Counted from the stretch's first letter, positions 35,657-44,563 are shown. The stretch is DNA of 64,000 bases from Sulfuricurvum sp. PD_MW2 (GCF_002633015.1 NZ_NSIU01000004.1:32937-96936), one strand, 5' to 3'. Notes: generated from the sequence alone by a model not told the origin. Numbers and translations: made by a program.

Positions 35657-36538
35657 TTACGCTACGGTTCCGGTAGATTTATGAGCGAGCTGCCATAAAC
35701 CGTATCCGGCATTACAACGGCTATCTACACCGTAACGGAACTTGTCACGCATAAAGACGTTTTCATCGTCTTCTTTATCCATCGCGACGAACTTGATCTC
35801 TTTGTTTTTTTGGAGGATCGTCGGCTTGATCGGACGGCTGTTATCAACGATATACCAAGCATTCGGATCGGTAAGCCAATCAGCTACAAGATATTCCATC
35901 AACCCTTTGGAAGTATTAGACTCTCCATTTGCAAGGAAATCTTTAGTCAAGATGTCGATTGCCACTTGCTCCAGCTCAGGTGGAACGATCAGCAACGTAG
36001 GACGAATACGGAGCGGTTTTCCGGTATCGGTAGTGATACCGCGCATCTCTGCACGTGCTGCAAGCAATGACGCATTAGCCAGTTTCTTATTACTAAGATT
36101 ACTGAATGCAACTCCACCTACATCATGATCAACCGCAAAGAATGCTTTGCCGTCATAACATACGCCATTACTTTCAAGAAGACCGAATGTAAGCTCGTCA
36201 TAATGCTCTACAGCTTCGGATGCCATCATTTGAATACGAGGCTTAACGATACCGAGGTTATCGTAGGTAATATCATCTGCATCCACTTCGATAGTTGCTT
36301 CAAACTTTTTACCGATGATTTGGTACGTATATGCACTCAAATCTTTGAGAACACGATCACCTACCCATTCACGCATACGCGGAAAATCTCCGAGCCATGC
36401 GTAGTCCACCGTTTTTGTGCTGGCAATGACTTCCGTTGCGATTTTGCTTTGATCACCGGATACGGTAGTAAGTTGATCAGTAAAGATTTTTGAAAAACCT
36501 TTATTGATGGCTTGTAAATTGGTACGATTAATAATCAT
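35657..36538 (-). CDS. Major capsid protein, Mu gpT family
   Basis: 293 residues. The Mu gpT signature runs from IINRTNLQAINKGFSKIFTD through STKTVDYAWLGDFPRMREWV to the C-terminal FRYGVDSRCNAGYGLWQLA. It should form the HK97-fold head shell. It lies 3 bp after the protease/scaffold gene with a good ribosome site (AGGAGTAACC). No delta domain is needed because a separate scaffold is encoded upstream. Confidence 0.9.
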   Translation of the reverse strand: MIINRTNLQAINKGFSKIFTDQLTTVSGDQSKIATEVIASTKTVDYAWLGDFPRMREWVGDRVLKDLSAYTYQIIGKKFEATIEVDADDITYDNLGIVKPRIQMMASEAVEHYDELTFGLLESNGVCYDGKAFFAVDHDVGGVAFSNLSNKKLANASLLAARAEMRGITTDTGKPLRIRPTLLIVPPELEQVAIDILTKDFLANGESNTSKGLMEYLVADWLTDPNAWYIVDNSRPIKPTILQKNKEIKFVAMDKEDDENVFMRDKFRYGVDSRCNAGYGLWQLAHKSTGTVA

Positions 36539-36540
36539 GG

Positions 36541-36873
36541 TTACTCCTTAATCCCAAGTTGGGCATAAACTGATTTAGTAGCTTCGTCTTCTTCTTGAGC
36601 GTTAGCTTCAACACCGGTGCGACCTGTCAAATGTTTTGTGCTGGTTTTATTCAATTCCAAGAATTGATCCAATGCCGCACCTTCCAACGTCATAGCGAAC
36701 TCTTTCGCATTTGGAAGAAGCTCACCGGCTGCAATACGCGCATCGATGGTTTGGGCTTTTAGTTTTTGGTTAGCTTCTTTAAGCTGCTCGCTCAAAGTAG
36801 CTACTTTTGCATTCAATTCGACATTGGTGTTTTTTGTCGTATTCAACTCTTTTAGGAGTTCCTCTTTTTCCAT
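36541..36873 (-). CDS. Internal-start scaffold protein (Mu gpZ-like)
   Basis: In frame inside the protease gene. ATG 36873 has GAGGA at 36881-36885 with 7-base spacing, and codes for a 110-residue helical protein starting MEKEELLKELNTTKNTNVEL. Mu encodes its scaffold Z in the same nested way. Not proven here. Confidence 0.5.
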   Translation of the reverse strand: MEKEELLKELNTTKNTNVELNAKVATLSEQLKEANQKLKAQTIDARIAAGELLPNAKEFAMTLEGAALDQFLELNKTSTKHLTGRTGVEANAQEEDEATKSVYAQLGIKE

Positions 36874-37293
36874 ACTTTCATCCTCATCTTTTTTATTTAA
36901 TGCTGTATTGAGCAGGTTTGGCGTATTGACAAGACCTACACTGTCCAATCCGATTACACGGCGGTTATCGCCCATCACATAGACTGGAGACAAATAACGA
37001 TAAAAACGTTTATCTAGGCATTCAGTACCGAGTTCATTCGGTTCAAGTTCAGCATAGATGCCGTCGGCTCGTTCTTCGAACTTTGTATAATCAAACCATC
37101 CAGCCGCACGCTCGAAGCTGTGATTCTCATCGAGTGGAATATGCAGTCCGTTAGCCATAATTGACGCTATCAGCTCTGCTGCATCAATCACGTACGATCT
37201 GCCATCCAACCCAACGACTTGACCTACCGGAGATACTTTTACTTTATCTCCAGCCTTGTAGTTAAGTTCTAATGGTTTACCTTCGAGTTTCAC
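36541..37293 (-). CDS. Head maturation protease with scaffold tail, Mu gpI family
   Basis: 250 residues. The N-terminal part (about 20-130) is the Mu gpI-type protease, with DENHSFERAAGWFDYT and FYRYLSPVYVMGDNRRVIGL. The C-terminal part (about 141-250) is a coiled-coil scaffold. A second start at Met141 (36873) with GAGGA seven bases upstream could make the scaffold alone, as gene Z does within I in phage Mu. First gene of the leftward late operon, divergent from the small terminase. Confidence 0.85.
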   Translation of the reverse strand: MKLEGKPLELNYKAGDKVKVSPVGQVVGLDGRSYVIDAAELIASIMANGLHIPLDENHSFERAAGWFDYTKFEERADGIYAELEPNELGTECLDKRFYRYLSPVYVMGDNRRVIGLDSVGLVNTPNLLNTALNKKDEDESMEKEELLKELNTTKNTNVELNAKVATLSEQLKEANQKLKAQTIDARIAAGELLPNAKEFAMTLEGAALDQFLELNKTSTKHLTGRTGVEANAQEEDEATKSVYAQLGIKE

Positions 37294-37432
37294 AGCTCCT
37301 CCAGTGTTGAATTATTGAAGTCGGCAGTATGGCGCAACCCCTAGAGCAAAATCACTCTATATACAGACAGGTGGAGTGACCGAAATTTTCTTTGGGGGTA
37401 CACTGCGATTTATTCTTTAATAAAGGGACGCG

Positions 37433-37924
37433 ATGGCTCCTAAAATTAGTCGTGAGATTGCGCGAAGTATGTTTGTAGAGGGTTTGGCTGTATCCGATAT
37501 AGCAACGACCTACGGTGTTACTGAAGCGGCGATCTATTATCACAAGAACCAAGATTTAAAAGAGGGGATCGATTGGGAATCTCTCAAGCTCGCTAAAAGC
37601 CGTGATGCTAAAAATATCGATATTAAAGAAAATGAGTTTTTAAATACTCTGATCTCCAGCTTCGAAAAAGATCTCAAAAAACTCGAAGAGATTGAAAACC
37701 CTGCAGAGCGACTAGGTATCCTCTCTGATTATGCTAAAACCTACTACCGTCTCAAAGCCCCTGTTAAAACCGATTGTAAAACCCAAGTCTCTACGGCAAT
37801 TACTCAGACGATTACCGTTGTTGCGAATATCGCTCTTGAGCTAAAACATACCGATGTTGTTAATTTTCTCTCCGAGCACTCTGATCGAATAATTACCGAG
37901 ACTTTCAAACATGTTAAGAAATAA
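37433..37924 (+). CDS. Small terminase subunit, DUF1804 / Mu gp27 type
   Basis: 163 residues. An N-terminal helix-turn-helix (about 1-45, ISREIARSMFVEGLAVSDIA then TYGVTEAAIYYHK) is followed by an oligomerising helical part. This is the Mu gp27 family that recognises DNA for packaging. It begins the plus-strand packaging block and is divergent from the gpI gene, 139 bp away. Confidence 0.8.
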   Translation: MAPKISREIARSMFVEGLAVSDIATTYGVTEAAIYYHKNQDLKEGIDWESLKLAKSRDAKNIDIKENEFLNTLISSFEKDLKKLEEIENPAERLGILSDYAKTYYRLKAPVKTDCKTQVSTAITQTITVVANIALELKHTDVVNFLSEHSDRIITETFKHVKK

Positions 37925-38022
37925 GCCCCTAGAAGCGTTTTTAACCCCTTTAGGCTATGTCGGTATAGGTTTGGGTGTTATCGTGCGAGTTAAACGGGAG
38001 TTAAACACATTAGGTGGCGTTT

Positions 38023-39552
38023 ATGAATGAAGAGATAGAAAAATTAAAATCATATTTAAAAACTCTTCCGGCACTTGCTGATTCAGATCGTAAAAACAGG
38101 ATTGATCGAGCCACGAATGATTACCGTTATTTTGTGCAGACGTACTTTCCGCATCACATTGATTTTCAAACCGAAGAAACCAGTGTATTTCGTAACTTTG
38201 TCTATGATGATCTCCCCGACCTTATAGAGAGATGGAGGCTGATTGAACTTGAAGCCTATCGCGGTGCGGCAAAGACGACCGTAACCACACGTCTTATGAC
38301 CCTATGGGTAATGGTAACGCTTCGCAAACGCTACGGGATTATCATCTCCAGTACCAACGATGTAGTTGTAGAGACGATGGAAACGTTCAAGGCAGAGCTG
38401 GAAGATAATGCGCGGTTGATCGCTGACTTTGATATTCGCATCGGAACTCCGTGGACGGATCATGAGATTGTATTTTATATCGGCGATGAAGCAGTTAAGA
38501 TCAGAGCCTATGGTGCAGGTAAAAAGATCAGGGGTTCCAACTTTTTAGGACGTCGCCCCGATTGGATTGCTATCGATGACATCGAGAACGATGAAAACGT
38601 CGAGAGTAAAAACCAACGAGATAAGCTATACCGATGGTTCGTTAAAGCAATCCTAAAACTTCCATCTCGGAAAAGTAAAACACATACTTTCCTAATTGTT
38701 GGTACTCGCTTACATCATGATTCACTATTAGCCCGCATCTCAAAGCGTGCAGATTGTTTCCATCGCAACTTCCCATTAGTTATTCAGTGGCCATCACGAC
38801 TCGATGAACTTACGAAAGAAAATATATCACTTGATATTGTTGGCGATGCAGTGATCGATGATCCTGATATTGATTTACTAACTGTATTTTTAGACTTTTT
38901 AGAGGATCGGGAAAGCTTTTTCTCTGAAATGCAAAATCAGCCAACTAGTATAGATGGATTAACATTTGGGCAATACACAACGTTTTCAGAATGGCCTCAT
39001 GTTGACTCTTGGAGTATTGGAGTTGATCCCGCCCTTGGTAAAACAAAAGGGGACTACTTCGGATTAGCAGCACTCGGATATGTAAAGGCGGAAAAACGTT
39101 ATTACGCACGGGTACAGGGTTATAAAATCAAACCTGAGAAAATGATCCCGCTAATTATTGAATTGTTTGTCGCATTGCGTGCGGATGGAGTCCCCGTCAA
39201 GATTGCCATAGAGACTCAGCAATTCCAAGAGTTTTTTAAAGATACGATGAAAACAAAATCAGCAGAAATGGGGATACCTTTACCTGTCGTAGAAATAAAT
39301 AACAGAGCCGCCAAAGAACTGCGTATTGACTCATTGTCTCCCTATGTATCTGATGGAACAATACCTATCGATGAGCGAAGTCATTTACTCATCGAAGAGC
39401 TTAATACATATCCAAAACCTCCGCATGATGACTGCTTGGATGCTCTCGAAATGGCGTTTAGGATTGCGTCACGTGCTGCCGGATTAGATATGAAAGCCGT
39501 TGAACGTGTACAAAAAACATTTAGATTAACCCCGAAAGGACGCTTCGAATGA
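38023..39552 (+). CDS. Large terminase subunit, Mu gp28 type
   Basis: 509 residues from ATG 38023, which has AGGTGG six bases upstream; GTG 38014 is in frame but has no ribosome site. The ATPase part has a Walker A-like YRGAAKTTVTTRLM and Walker B DWIAIDDIENDE. The nuclease part has SIGVDPALGKTKGDYFGLAA with an acidic metal residue. It cuts and pumps phage DNA into heads. The stop overlaps the portal start by 4 bp. Confidence 0.92.
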   Translation: MNEEIEKLKSYLKTLPALADSDRKNRIDRATNDYRYFVQTYFPHHIDFQTEETSVFRNFVYDDLPDLIERWRLIELEAYRGAAKTTVTTRLMTLWVMVTLRKRYGIIISSTNDVVVETMETFKAELEDNARLIADFDIRIGTPWTDHEIVFYIGDEAVKIRAYGAGKKIRGSNFLGRRPDWIAIDDIENDENVESKNQRDKLYRWFVKAILKLPSRKSKTHTFLIVGTRLHHDSLLARISKRADCFHRNFPLVIQWPSRLDELTKENISLDIVGDAVIDDPDIDLLTVFLDFLEDRESFFSEMQNQPTSIDGLTFGQYTTFSEWPHVDSWSIGVDPALGKTKGDYFGLAALGYVKAEKRYYARVQGYKIKPEKMIPLIIELFVALRADGVPVKIAIETQQFQEFFKDTMKTKSAEMGIPLPVVEINNRAAKELRIDSLSPYVSDGTIPIDERSHLLIEELNTYPKPPHDDCLDALEMAFRIASRAAGLDMKAVERVQKTFRLTPKGRFE

Positions 39553-40973
39553 AAAAAGATGATAAGGCAAAACAAGCCCCGATTTTCTTGGAGATCGATC
39601 AACAATCTGCTCTCCCAAAGATCAACATAAAAACCGTATTGGCAGCAATAGCGAATGAAGACATTACTGAACTGATCCCAGTCTATACCGCATTTTTAAA
39701 ACGGGATCTTCATCTATCCGCTGAAATGATAAAGCGCAGGGGTCAGATCGTTTCCATTCCATACCTGATCAAGTGTGATGATCCAAAGACTAAAGAGATA
39801 CTTGATGGATATCTTGGCTCTATTGATTTTAGTGCGTTATTGATGGATCTTTCAACGGCGATACCGTATGGCTTCTCATGCATCGATATGGTTTACAGTG
39901 CAGTTGATGGAGTCTTTGCTCCGTATGAGTTCCATCTTATTCATCAACGCTACTTCGAATACGAACGCCGAACACGCTTGCTGACGTTTCGTGAGAGTTC
40001 TATCGTAAAGACCGATCCGAGTGCAAACAGTGATAAGTTCATTCTGCACTATCATAAAAGCGACGGAGGAGAGCTGGTCGATTATGGGATCATGGGGCAG
40101 ATCATCTTTACCGCGCTATTAAAACACGCTACCATCAACGCCAATATGCAGTATTTCGATACGCTTGGAGTTCCTCCGGTTATCGTAAAGATTGATTCCT
40201 CCAGCGACGATGAACTCAAAAGCATTCTCAATCAGGTCATGAGCCTGCGTTCAAACTCAATCGGACTGTTCCCGCAAAACGCGGTTGTCGATCTGCTTGA
40301 AGGTAAAGCCTCTAAAACTGAGTTCCTTGATTTTATTCGCTATTGCGACAGTGTAATGAGCCACTACATCATTGGAGCTACGCTTTCAGGAGGAAAAGAT
40401 CAGACGGGCAGCTTCGCACTTGGAAAGGTTCATGATGAACGTCGTAAAGACATCATGCGCCTTGATGCACGGTTACTTCAAAAACCGATCAATGATCTGC
40501 TCAAACGGATACTTGCACTCAATACACCGACTCCAAAGCCTTTTACTTTTGTATTCGATATCGGAGACGAAACAGATGAGAAGCTGCTCTCTGAGGTGTA
40601 TAAGAACTTATCCGATGCAGGGTATGACATACCACCTGAGCATATCGGAAAAATGTTCTCTATCGAGGGAGTTACGCGTAAATCGGATGCATCTGCCCCA
40701 AAAGCTCAAAACACGAAAGAGAAGAACTCTACCGCTCCAGCACCGTTTCGTATCGAAGATCAAGCCGCTGCCGTTGATACAAAATCTATCGAGCGTAACA
40801 TCAAGGCTCAGATGGAGGGTATTTTAGAGAGTGCTTCGGATTATGAAGAGGCGATTGCTTTGCTGATCGAAGCATTTCCTGATATGAGTTTTGATGATCT
40901 CTCCGGAGAGCTTGGAGAGCTAATTGCCAAAGGTCTTATAATCGGAGCTGCGGAGGTTGCAAGTGGTGGATGA
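39549..40973 (+). CDS. Portal protein, DUF935 / Mu gp29 type
   Basis: 474 residues. The DUF935 pattern is clear: LKRDLHLSAEMIKRRGQI at the N-terminus, GFSCIDMVYSAVDGVFAPYE, and a helical stem after KPINDLLKRILALNTP. It forms the dodecameric ring at the capsid vertex. It overlaps the terminase and MuF genes, as usual for a coupled packaging block. Confidence 0.9.
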   Translation: MKKDDKAKQAPIFLEIDQQSALPKINIKTVLAAIANEDITELIPVYTAFLKRDLHLSAEMIKRRGQIVSIPYLIKCDDPKTKEILDGYLGSIDFSALLMDLSTAIPYGFSCIDMVYSAVDGVFAPYEFHLIHQRYFEYERRTRLLTFRESSIVKTDPSANSDKFILHYHKSDGGELVDYGIMGQIIFTALLKHATINANMQYFDTLGVPPVIVKIDSSSDDELKSILNQVMSLRSNSIGLFPQNAVVDLLEGKASKTEFLDFIRYCDSVMSHYIIGATLSGGKDQTGSFALGKVHDERRKDIMRLDARLLQKPINDLLKRILALNTPTPKPFTFVFDIGDETDEKLLSEVYKNLSDAGYDIPPEHIGKMFSIEGVTRKSDASAPKAQNTKEKNSTAPAPFRIEDQAAAVDTKSIERNIKAQMEGILESASDYEEAIALLIEAFPDMSFDDLSGELGELIAKGLIIGAAEVASGG

Positions 40974-42252
40974 AACCCTGCTGCATCATACGTTTTCTCT
41001 GCCTCCCAAGAAAGCAATCGATTACCTATCCCAAAAAGGGTATGCGCTTTCATTCAACTATGATGAGATCATGCATGAATCGCATCATACCGCGTTCACC
41101 GTTGCTAAGGTAACTCGCCTTGATCTATTGAGCGACATTCATAAGAGCCTATTGGATGCGATGCAAAACGGTACTTCATTCAAAGACTGGAAACAAAACC
41201 TTACCCCGACGCTTGTCAAATACGGATGGTATGGAGATACAACCGTTACTGATCCGCGTACAGGTGAGACGAAAGAGATCTATGTCGGATCACGCCGTTT
41301 ACGGACGATCTTTGATACCAATATGCAAGTGGCTTATTCCGCAGGTCGTCATCGTGAGATGATGGATCTTGTCGATTCGGTGTACTGGAGATACGTAACG
41401 CGGGATGATGGAAAAGTGCGCCATTCTCATGCGCTGCTGCATGGAATGATACGCCATCGTGACGATCCGGTATGGAAAAAGATATACCCTCTTAATGATT
41501 GGCATTGCCGATGCAAAGTCCAAGCTTACAGTATGGAAGATATTACTTCACGAGGATGGAAGATCATAGATCAGAGTACTCCTCTTCCCGATGGGTTTCA
41601 AGTACATCCCGATTGGGCATACGATGTCGGAGCCATGTCGAAATACAGTGCCGAGAACGCTTATTGGCAAAAGGTTTCTTCGATCACCTGCAAAGAACCG
41701 AACGCCAAAGTAAGAACCGTTCTATGCCCGTTTGCGGATGCAGTCAATGCCGGTTATCGTGATGATATGAGAAAGCTGCTCCCGAATGCTCAGGAGTGGA
41801 GTGCTTTTATTGATCGCGCACTGGATACATCGATTAAACGGCATGAAGAGATGCGCCTTGGATATCTTAGTTTCATTGCTCCGTTAGCCTCATTTTTGGC
41901 TGAACTGAAACCGCAAAGCGATTTGATCCTTGCTGATACCGGAACCGTTCGAAACCTAAAATCAAAGGGTGCGGAAAGTGTCAGCAAACTGAAAAAACAT
42001 ACCGAGGATATTAAGAACACTTTTCAAACCGAGGATATACGGACTCTGATTGAAAAAATAGATACTCCGGATGCAGCATATTATGATGGAAAGCTGATCT
42101 TGGTCTATTCATTGTCTGATAGTGCTAAGTTGGTTATTGGATTGGATATCGGGGATAAAAACAGGATATATCACACACTTTACAGTGGACAGCTTTATGA
42201 GGATGATACTAGTTTGGAGTTAGCTTTACGTGGAAAGAAGAAGATATTTTGA
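40963..42252 (+). CDS. MuF head morphogenesis protein (Mu gp30) with extra C-terminal domain
   Basis: 429 residues from GTG 40963 (GGAGG six bases upstream). Residues about 20-205 are the MuF domain: DIHKSLLDAMQNGTSFKDW, RTIFDTNMQVAYSAGRH, VYWRYVTRDDGKVRHSHALL, and NDWHCRCKVQA. Residues about 230-429 form a separate domain (KVRTVLCPFADAVNAGYRDD, later PDAAYYDGKLILVYSLSDSA). MuF proteins of many phages carry toxin-like nuclease tails of the PBECR group in this place. The C-terminal domain may be one, but I cannot assign it. MuF stays near the portal and may enter the cell with DNA. Confidence 0.85.
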   Translation: MVDETLLHHTFSLPPKKAIDYLSQKGYALSFNYDEIMHESHHTAFTVAKVTRLDLLSDIHKSLLDAMQNGTSFKDWKQNLTPTLVKYGWYGDTTVTDPRTGETKEIYVGSRRLRTIFDTNMQVAYSAGRHREMMDLVDSVYWRYVTRDDGKVRHSHALLHGMIRHRDDPVWKKIYPLNDWHCRCKVQAYSMEDITSRGWKIIDQSTPLPDGFQVHPDWAYDVGAMSKYSAENAYWQKVSSITCKEPNAKVRTVLCPFADAVNAGYRDDMRKLLPNAQEWSAFIDRALDTSIKRHEEMRLGYLSFIAPLASFLAELKPQSDLILADTGTVRNLKSKGAESVSKLKKHTEDIKNTFQTEDIRTLIEKIDTPDAAYYDGKLILVYSLSDSAKLVIGLDIGDKNRIYHTLYSGQLYEDDTSLELALRGKKKIF

Positions 42253-42253
42253 G

Positions 42254-42317
42254 TAAGCGAGCCGGACTCGAACCGACGACCGAACTTAATCTGTTTTACC
42301 GCTAAACCTATCGCCTA
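42254..42317 (-). other. tRNA-like remnant 1
   Basis: On the minus strand the ends TAGGCGA and TCGCTTA pair over 7 bp (one G-U), a D-arm-like GTTT-AGCGGTA-AAAC is present, and GTCGG-TTCGAGT-CCGGC forms a full T arm with the normal loop. The anticodon arm is too short and mispaired (only 15 bases between D and T stems), so it is not a working tRNA. It lies in the gap between the MuF and gpG genes. Confidence 0.4.
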
Positions 42318-42368
42318 CCCAATGTTTAATTATACATCAAAAGTTAAACGTTTTACAAGGAGATTTCT

Positions 42369-42851
42369 ATGATTGAAGTTACCGGAATTGAAGCCATACA
42401 AGCCAAACTATCAGAGCTAAAGACGTTGGGTCAAGATTCAGAACCGATCATGCATGAGATCGGAAACAAGATCAAAAATCGTATTGAGCAAAACTTTGAA
42501 GAGCAGGGGTACTATGGTCAGAAGTGGGCACCGTTAAAAGACCCATCATCGGGATATAGTGGGAAGAGGAAAGGGAAGAGCGGTAAGGAGTTAAAGTCGT
42601 TTATGGATCATATCTCAAGCCGCAAGATATTGATTCGTACCGGATTGCTGTCAAAATTTACAGTACAGGCTTCAAGTGATGAGGTTACAGTTGGAACAAA
42701 TGCTTGGTATGGGGTATTTCCGCAGAATGGGACAAAGAAGATGGTGGCGCGTCGATTCATGCCTATTGATAATAATGGCAATATCGATCCGCTTATGGGA
42801 GGGGAGATTGAAGCATATTTAGCAAGCAAGATCAAGAAGATTATTGATTAA
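42369..42851 (+). CDS. Virion morphogenesis protein, Mu gpG type
   Basis: 160 residues. The family start IEVTGIEAIQAKLSELKTL and the centre ILIRTGLLSKFTVQASSDE, then AWYGVFPQNGTKKMVARRFM, match phage virion morphogenesis (gpG, tail-completion) proteins. It ends the plus-strand block and overlaps the convergent zinc-ribbon gene by 4 bp. AAGGAG lies 8 bases before the start. Confidence 0.85.
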   Translation: MIEVTGIEAIQAKLSELKTLGQDSEPIMHEIGNKIKNRIEQNFEEQGYYGQKWAPLKDPSSGYSGKRKGKSGKELKSFMDHISSRKILIRTGLLSKFTVQASSDEVTVGTNAWYGVFPQNGTKKMVARRFMPIDNNGNIDPLMGGEIEAYLASKIKKIID

Positions 42852-43036
42852 TCTTCCTGCTTTGAATCCTCATGAACTGCTTTTGCATAATCTTTCCAAT
42901 AATCATCGAATTTGATCGCTTCGATAGTTTGGAATGTCTTTTTACACTTATTACATTTGCGAAACCGCTCATTTTCAGTACCTTTAACCGTACCTATAAC
43001 TCGTGTTCTTTCATTGGCGCAGTAAGGACATATCAT
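42848..43036 (-). CDS. Small zinc-ribbon protein, possible late-gene activator
   Basis: 62 residues with two CxxC pairs (ICPYCAN and RKCNKCKK) spaced as in a zinc ribbon and an acidic tail. It resembles Ogr/Delta-type activators of P2-like phages and, less, Mu Com. It is the last gene of the early operon, where Mu carries its late activator C, so a late-switch role is a fair inference. It overlaps the GemA-like stop by 4 bp. Confidence 0.6.
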   Translation of the reverse strand: MICPYCANERTRVIGTVKGTENERFRKCNKCKKTFQTIEAIKFDDYWKDYAKAVHEDSKQED

Positions 43037-43437
43037 TTCATTTTCTCCAATGATAAAATCACCTTTTGAGCTTCATTAAACTCTAGTTTATTCGGTGACT
43101 CATACTCTTTTTTAATGATCCGTTTGCAAAAACTTAGCAGTGCCGTATCGCTTTTATCCCGTGCTTTGGCTTCCCATATCTGCATGATCTTCCACACCTG
43201 TGCAGGCGTTGATTGCTTCGGGGTAAACGTCGGTAGCGACTCGCATTTCATATTCAAATAATTAACTAGGATGATCAGCTCCGATACACTCAGTGCAACT
43301 GATGAATCTTTACCGAATGCTCCCATGAGCATCTCGACATATTGCTCACGTTCATTGCGATAGTATTGTTGGTACCGTATCGAGGTATGTACTTGTTTGA
43401 TAAGTGCTGCATGAGCGTTTTTTTGCTTGGTTGTCAT
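43033..43437 (-). CDS. GemA / Mu gp16-type regulatory protein
   Basis: 134 residues from ATG 43437 (AAGGA seven bases upstream). The frame stays open to 43491, but the upstream part has no ribosome site. The GemA pattern is present: AHAALIKQVHTSIRYQQYYR, YVEMLMGAFGKDSSVALSVS, ELIILVNYL. In Mu, gemA/gp16 changes host gene expression and DNA supercoiling. Position near the end of the early operon fits Mu. Confidence 0.75.
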   Translation of the reverse strand: MTTKQKNAHAALIKQVHTSIRYQQYYRNEREQYVEMLMGAFGKDSSVALSVSELIILVNYLNMKCESLPTFTPKQSTPAQVWKIMQIWEAKARDKSDTALLSFCKRIIKKEYESPNKLEFNEAQKVILSLEKMK

Positions 43438-43578
43438 GATGGAGTCCTTCTTAAATGACTTCGTTTTGAGGAGATGTACCACATAGACCACTTAACCACT
43501 ACCACACGCATACCACTCACAAAGTGGCTAAAATAGGAGCTTTTATAGTGGTTATGGTTATGTGGTACGTGTGGTAGA

Positions 43579-44481
43579 CTAGAGGATAAAGTAGAGTTTG
43601 AGTTTGCCTTTGCCGTCTTTGATTTCCCAAAAGCGACCTGCATATTTCGATAAATTGATTCGGGCGAGTTTATCGTCTTTGGCTTTGCCGATATCGGCAA
43701 GGAGTTGGCTCTGACCGATACCATCAGGATTCTTTTTCAGTACCTCTTTGATCGAGTCGATAAATGATTGCTCTTCCGGTCGGATCATCGCTTGATCATA
43801 CGCAACGATACTCAGCTCATAAGTGCTTTTATTCAGATGGAATGCCGAGTTCTCAACATGGAACCGTCCCGCTTCGACATCGAGTAAGAAGAGAGCCTTT
43901 TCAACAGTACCGCTACCTTGACGCATAAAGTACACATTGTCAGCAGCCGACTTAAATACTCCAGCTCCCTGATAGTTTTTCTCGTTCTTATTCGTATGAT
44001 GCAGTAGGATAACAGTCGCTCCGGCATTGCGTAATCGCTTCATGGCGTTCATGAAGCTTTTAGCCATCGCTTCGTTCTGTACATCCCTCACAAAATCGGT
44101 GATTGAGTCGAAGAAGAAGATGTAATCCCGATAAGCATCACCTACCGCACCCTCAACGAGAAGCTTTAAAACCTCATGCGAAGTCATAGCAGCCGTTTCA
44201 GGGTGAACATAATCGAGACGCTCCAGCAACTCCTCTATGATCTTTGAAGCTCCACGCTCTTTCAGAGCAGAGAGCGGATTGTCAAAGTCGAAATACTGAA
44301 TAATCTTGTCAGTATTTTTATAAAGGTATTTCGTCAATCCGAGACTGAATACACTCTTCCCCTGTTTAGGTGGGGCAAAGTAGATTGTGATCGCTTGCTC
44401 GACCAAGAAGTTATCGATGATATAGTTAACTTCATGATTAAAATGTTCGGACTTCAGTCCTTGACCGCGAAATGGATTCAT
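43579..44481 (-). CDS. RecA-fold ATPase (RepA/AAA_25-like)
   Basis: 300 residues. Walker A APPKQGKSVFSLG near residue 36, Walker B YIFFFDSITDFVRD, and ILLHHTNKNEKNYQGAGVFK are typical of RepA-like hexameric ATPases. The last 75 residues look like a winged helix (DGIGQSQLLADIGKAKDDKL). Such proteins often unwind DNA or load helicases. Mu-type phages normally use host replication through MuA/MuB, so an extra replicative-type ATPase is unusual. Confidence 0.75.
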   Translation of the reverse strand: MNPFRGQGLKSEHFNHEVNYIIDNFLVEQAITIYFAPPKQGKSVFSLGLTKYLYKNTDKIIQYFDFDNPLSALKERGASKIIEELLERLDYVHPETAAMTSHEVLKLLVEGAVGDAYRDYIFFFDSITDFVRDVQNEAMAKSFMNAMKRLRNAGATVILLHHTNKNEKNYQGAGVFKSAADNVYFMRQGSGTVEKALFLLDVEAGRFHVENSAFHLNKSTYELSIVAYDQAMIRPEEQSFIDSIKEVLKKNPDGIGQSQLLADIGKAKDDKLARINLSKYAGRFWEIKDGKGKLKLYFIL

Positions 44482-44492
44482 TTTTTTTACCT

Positions 44493-44513
44493 TTTGAATT
44501 TAAAATGCAAGTT
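44493..44513 (-). promoter_or_regulatory. 21-bp element upstream of the RecA-fold ATPase gene, shared with 23263-23283
   Basis: Perfect inverted copy of the element before the ankyrin-like gene, 12 bp from the ATPase start. Just upstream on the minus strand, CCTCCATT-TT-AATGGGGG (44524-44541) forms a hairpin with one mismatch, so this 82-bp gap may hold its own promoter or control site. Confidence 0.4.
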
Positions 44514-44563
44514 GACTCAATCGCCCCCATTAAAATGGAGGCTGTTAAATCCACGTCATTGTT

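Noticed and set aside
43434-43724. 96-codon minus frame across the 3' end of the RecA-fold ATPase gene
   Set aside because: It overlaps the ATPase gene in another frame, is Ser/Asn/His-rich and has no family features.
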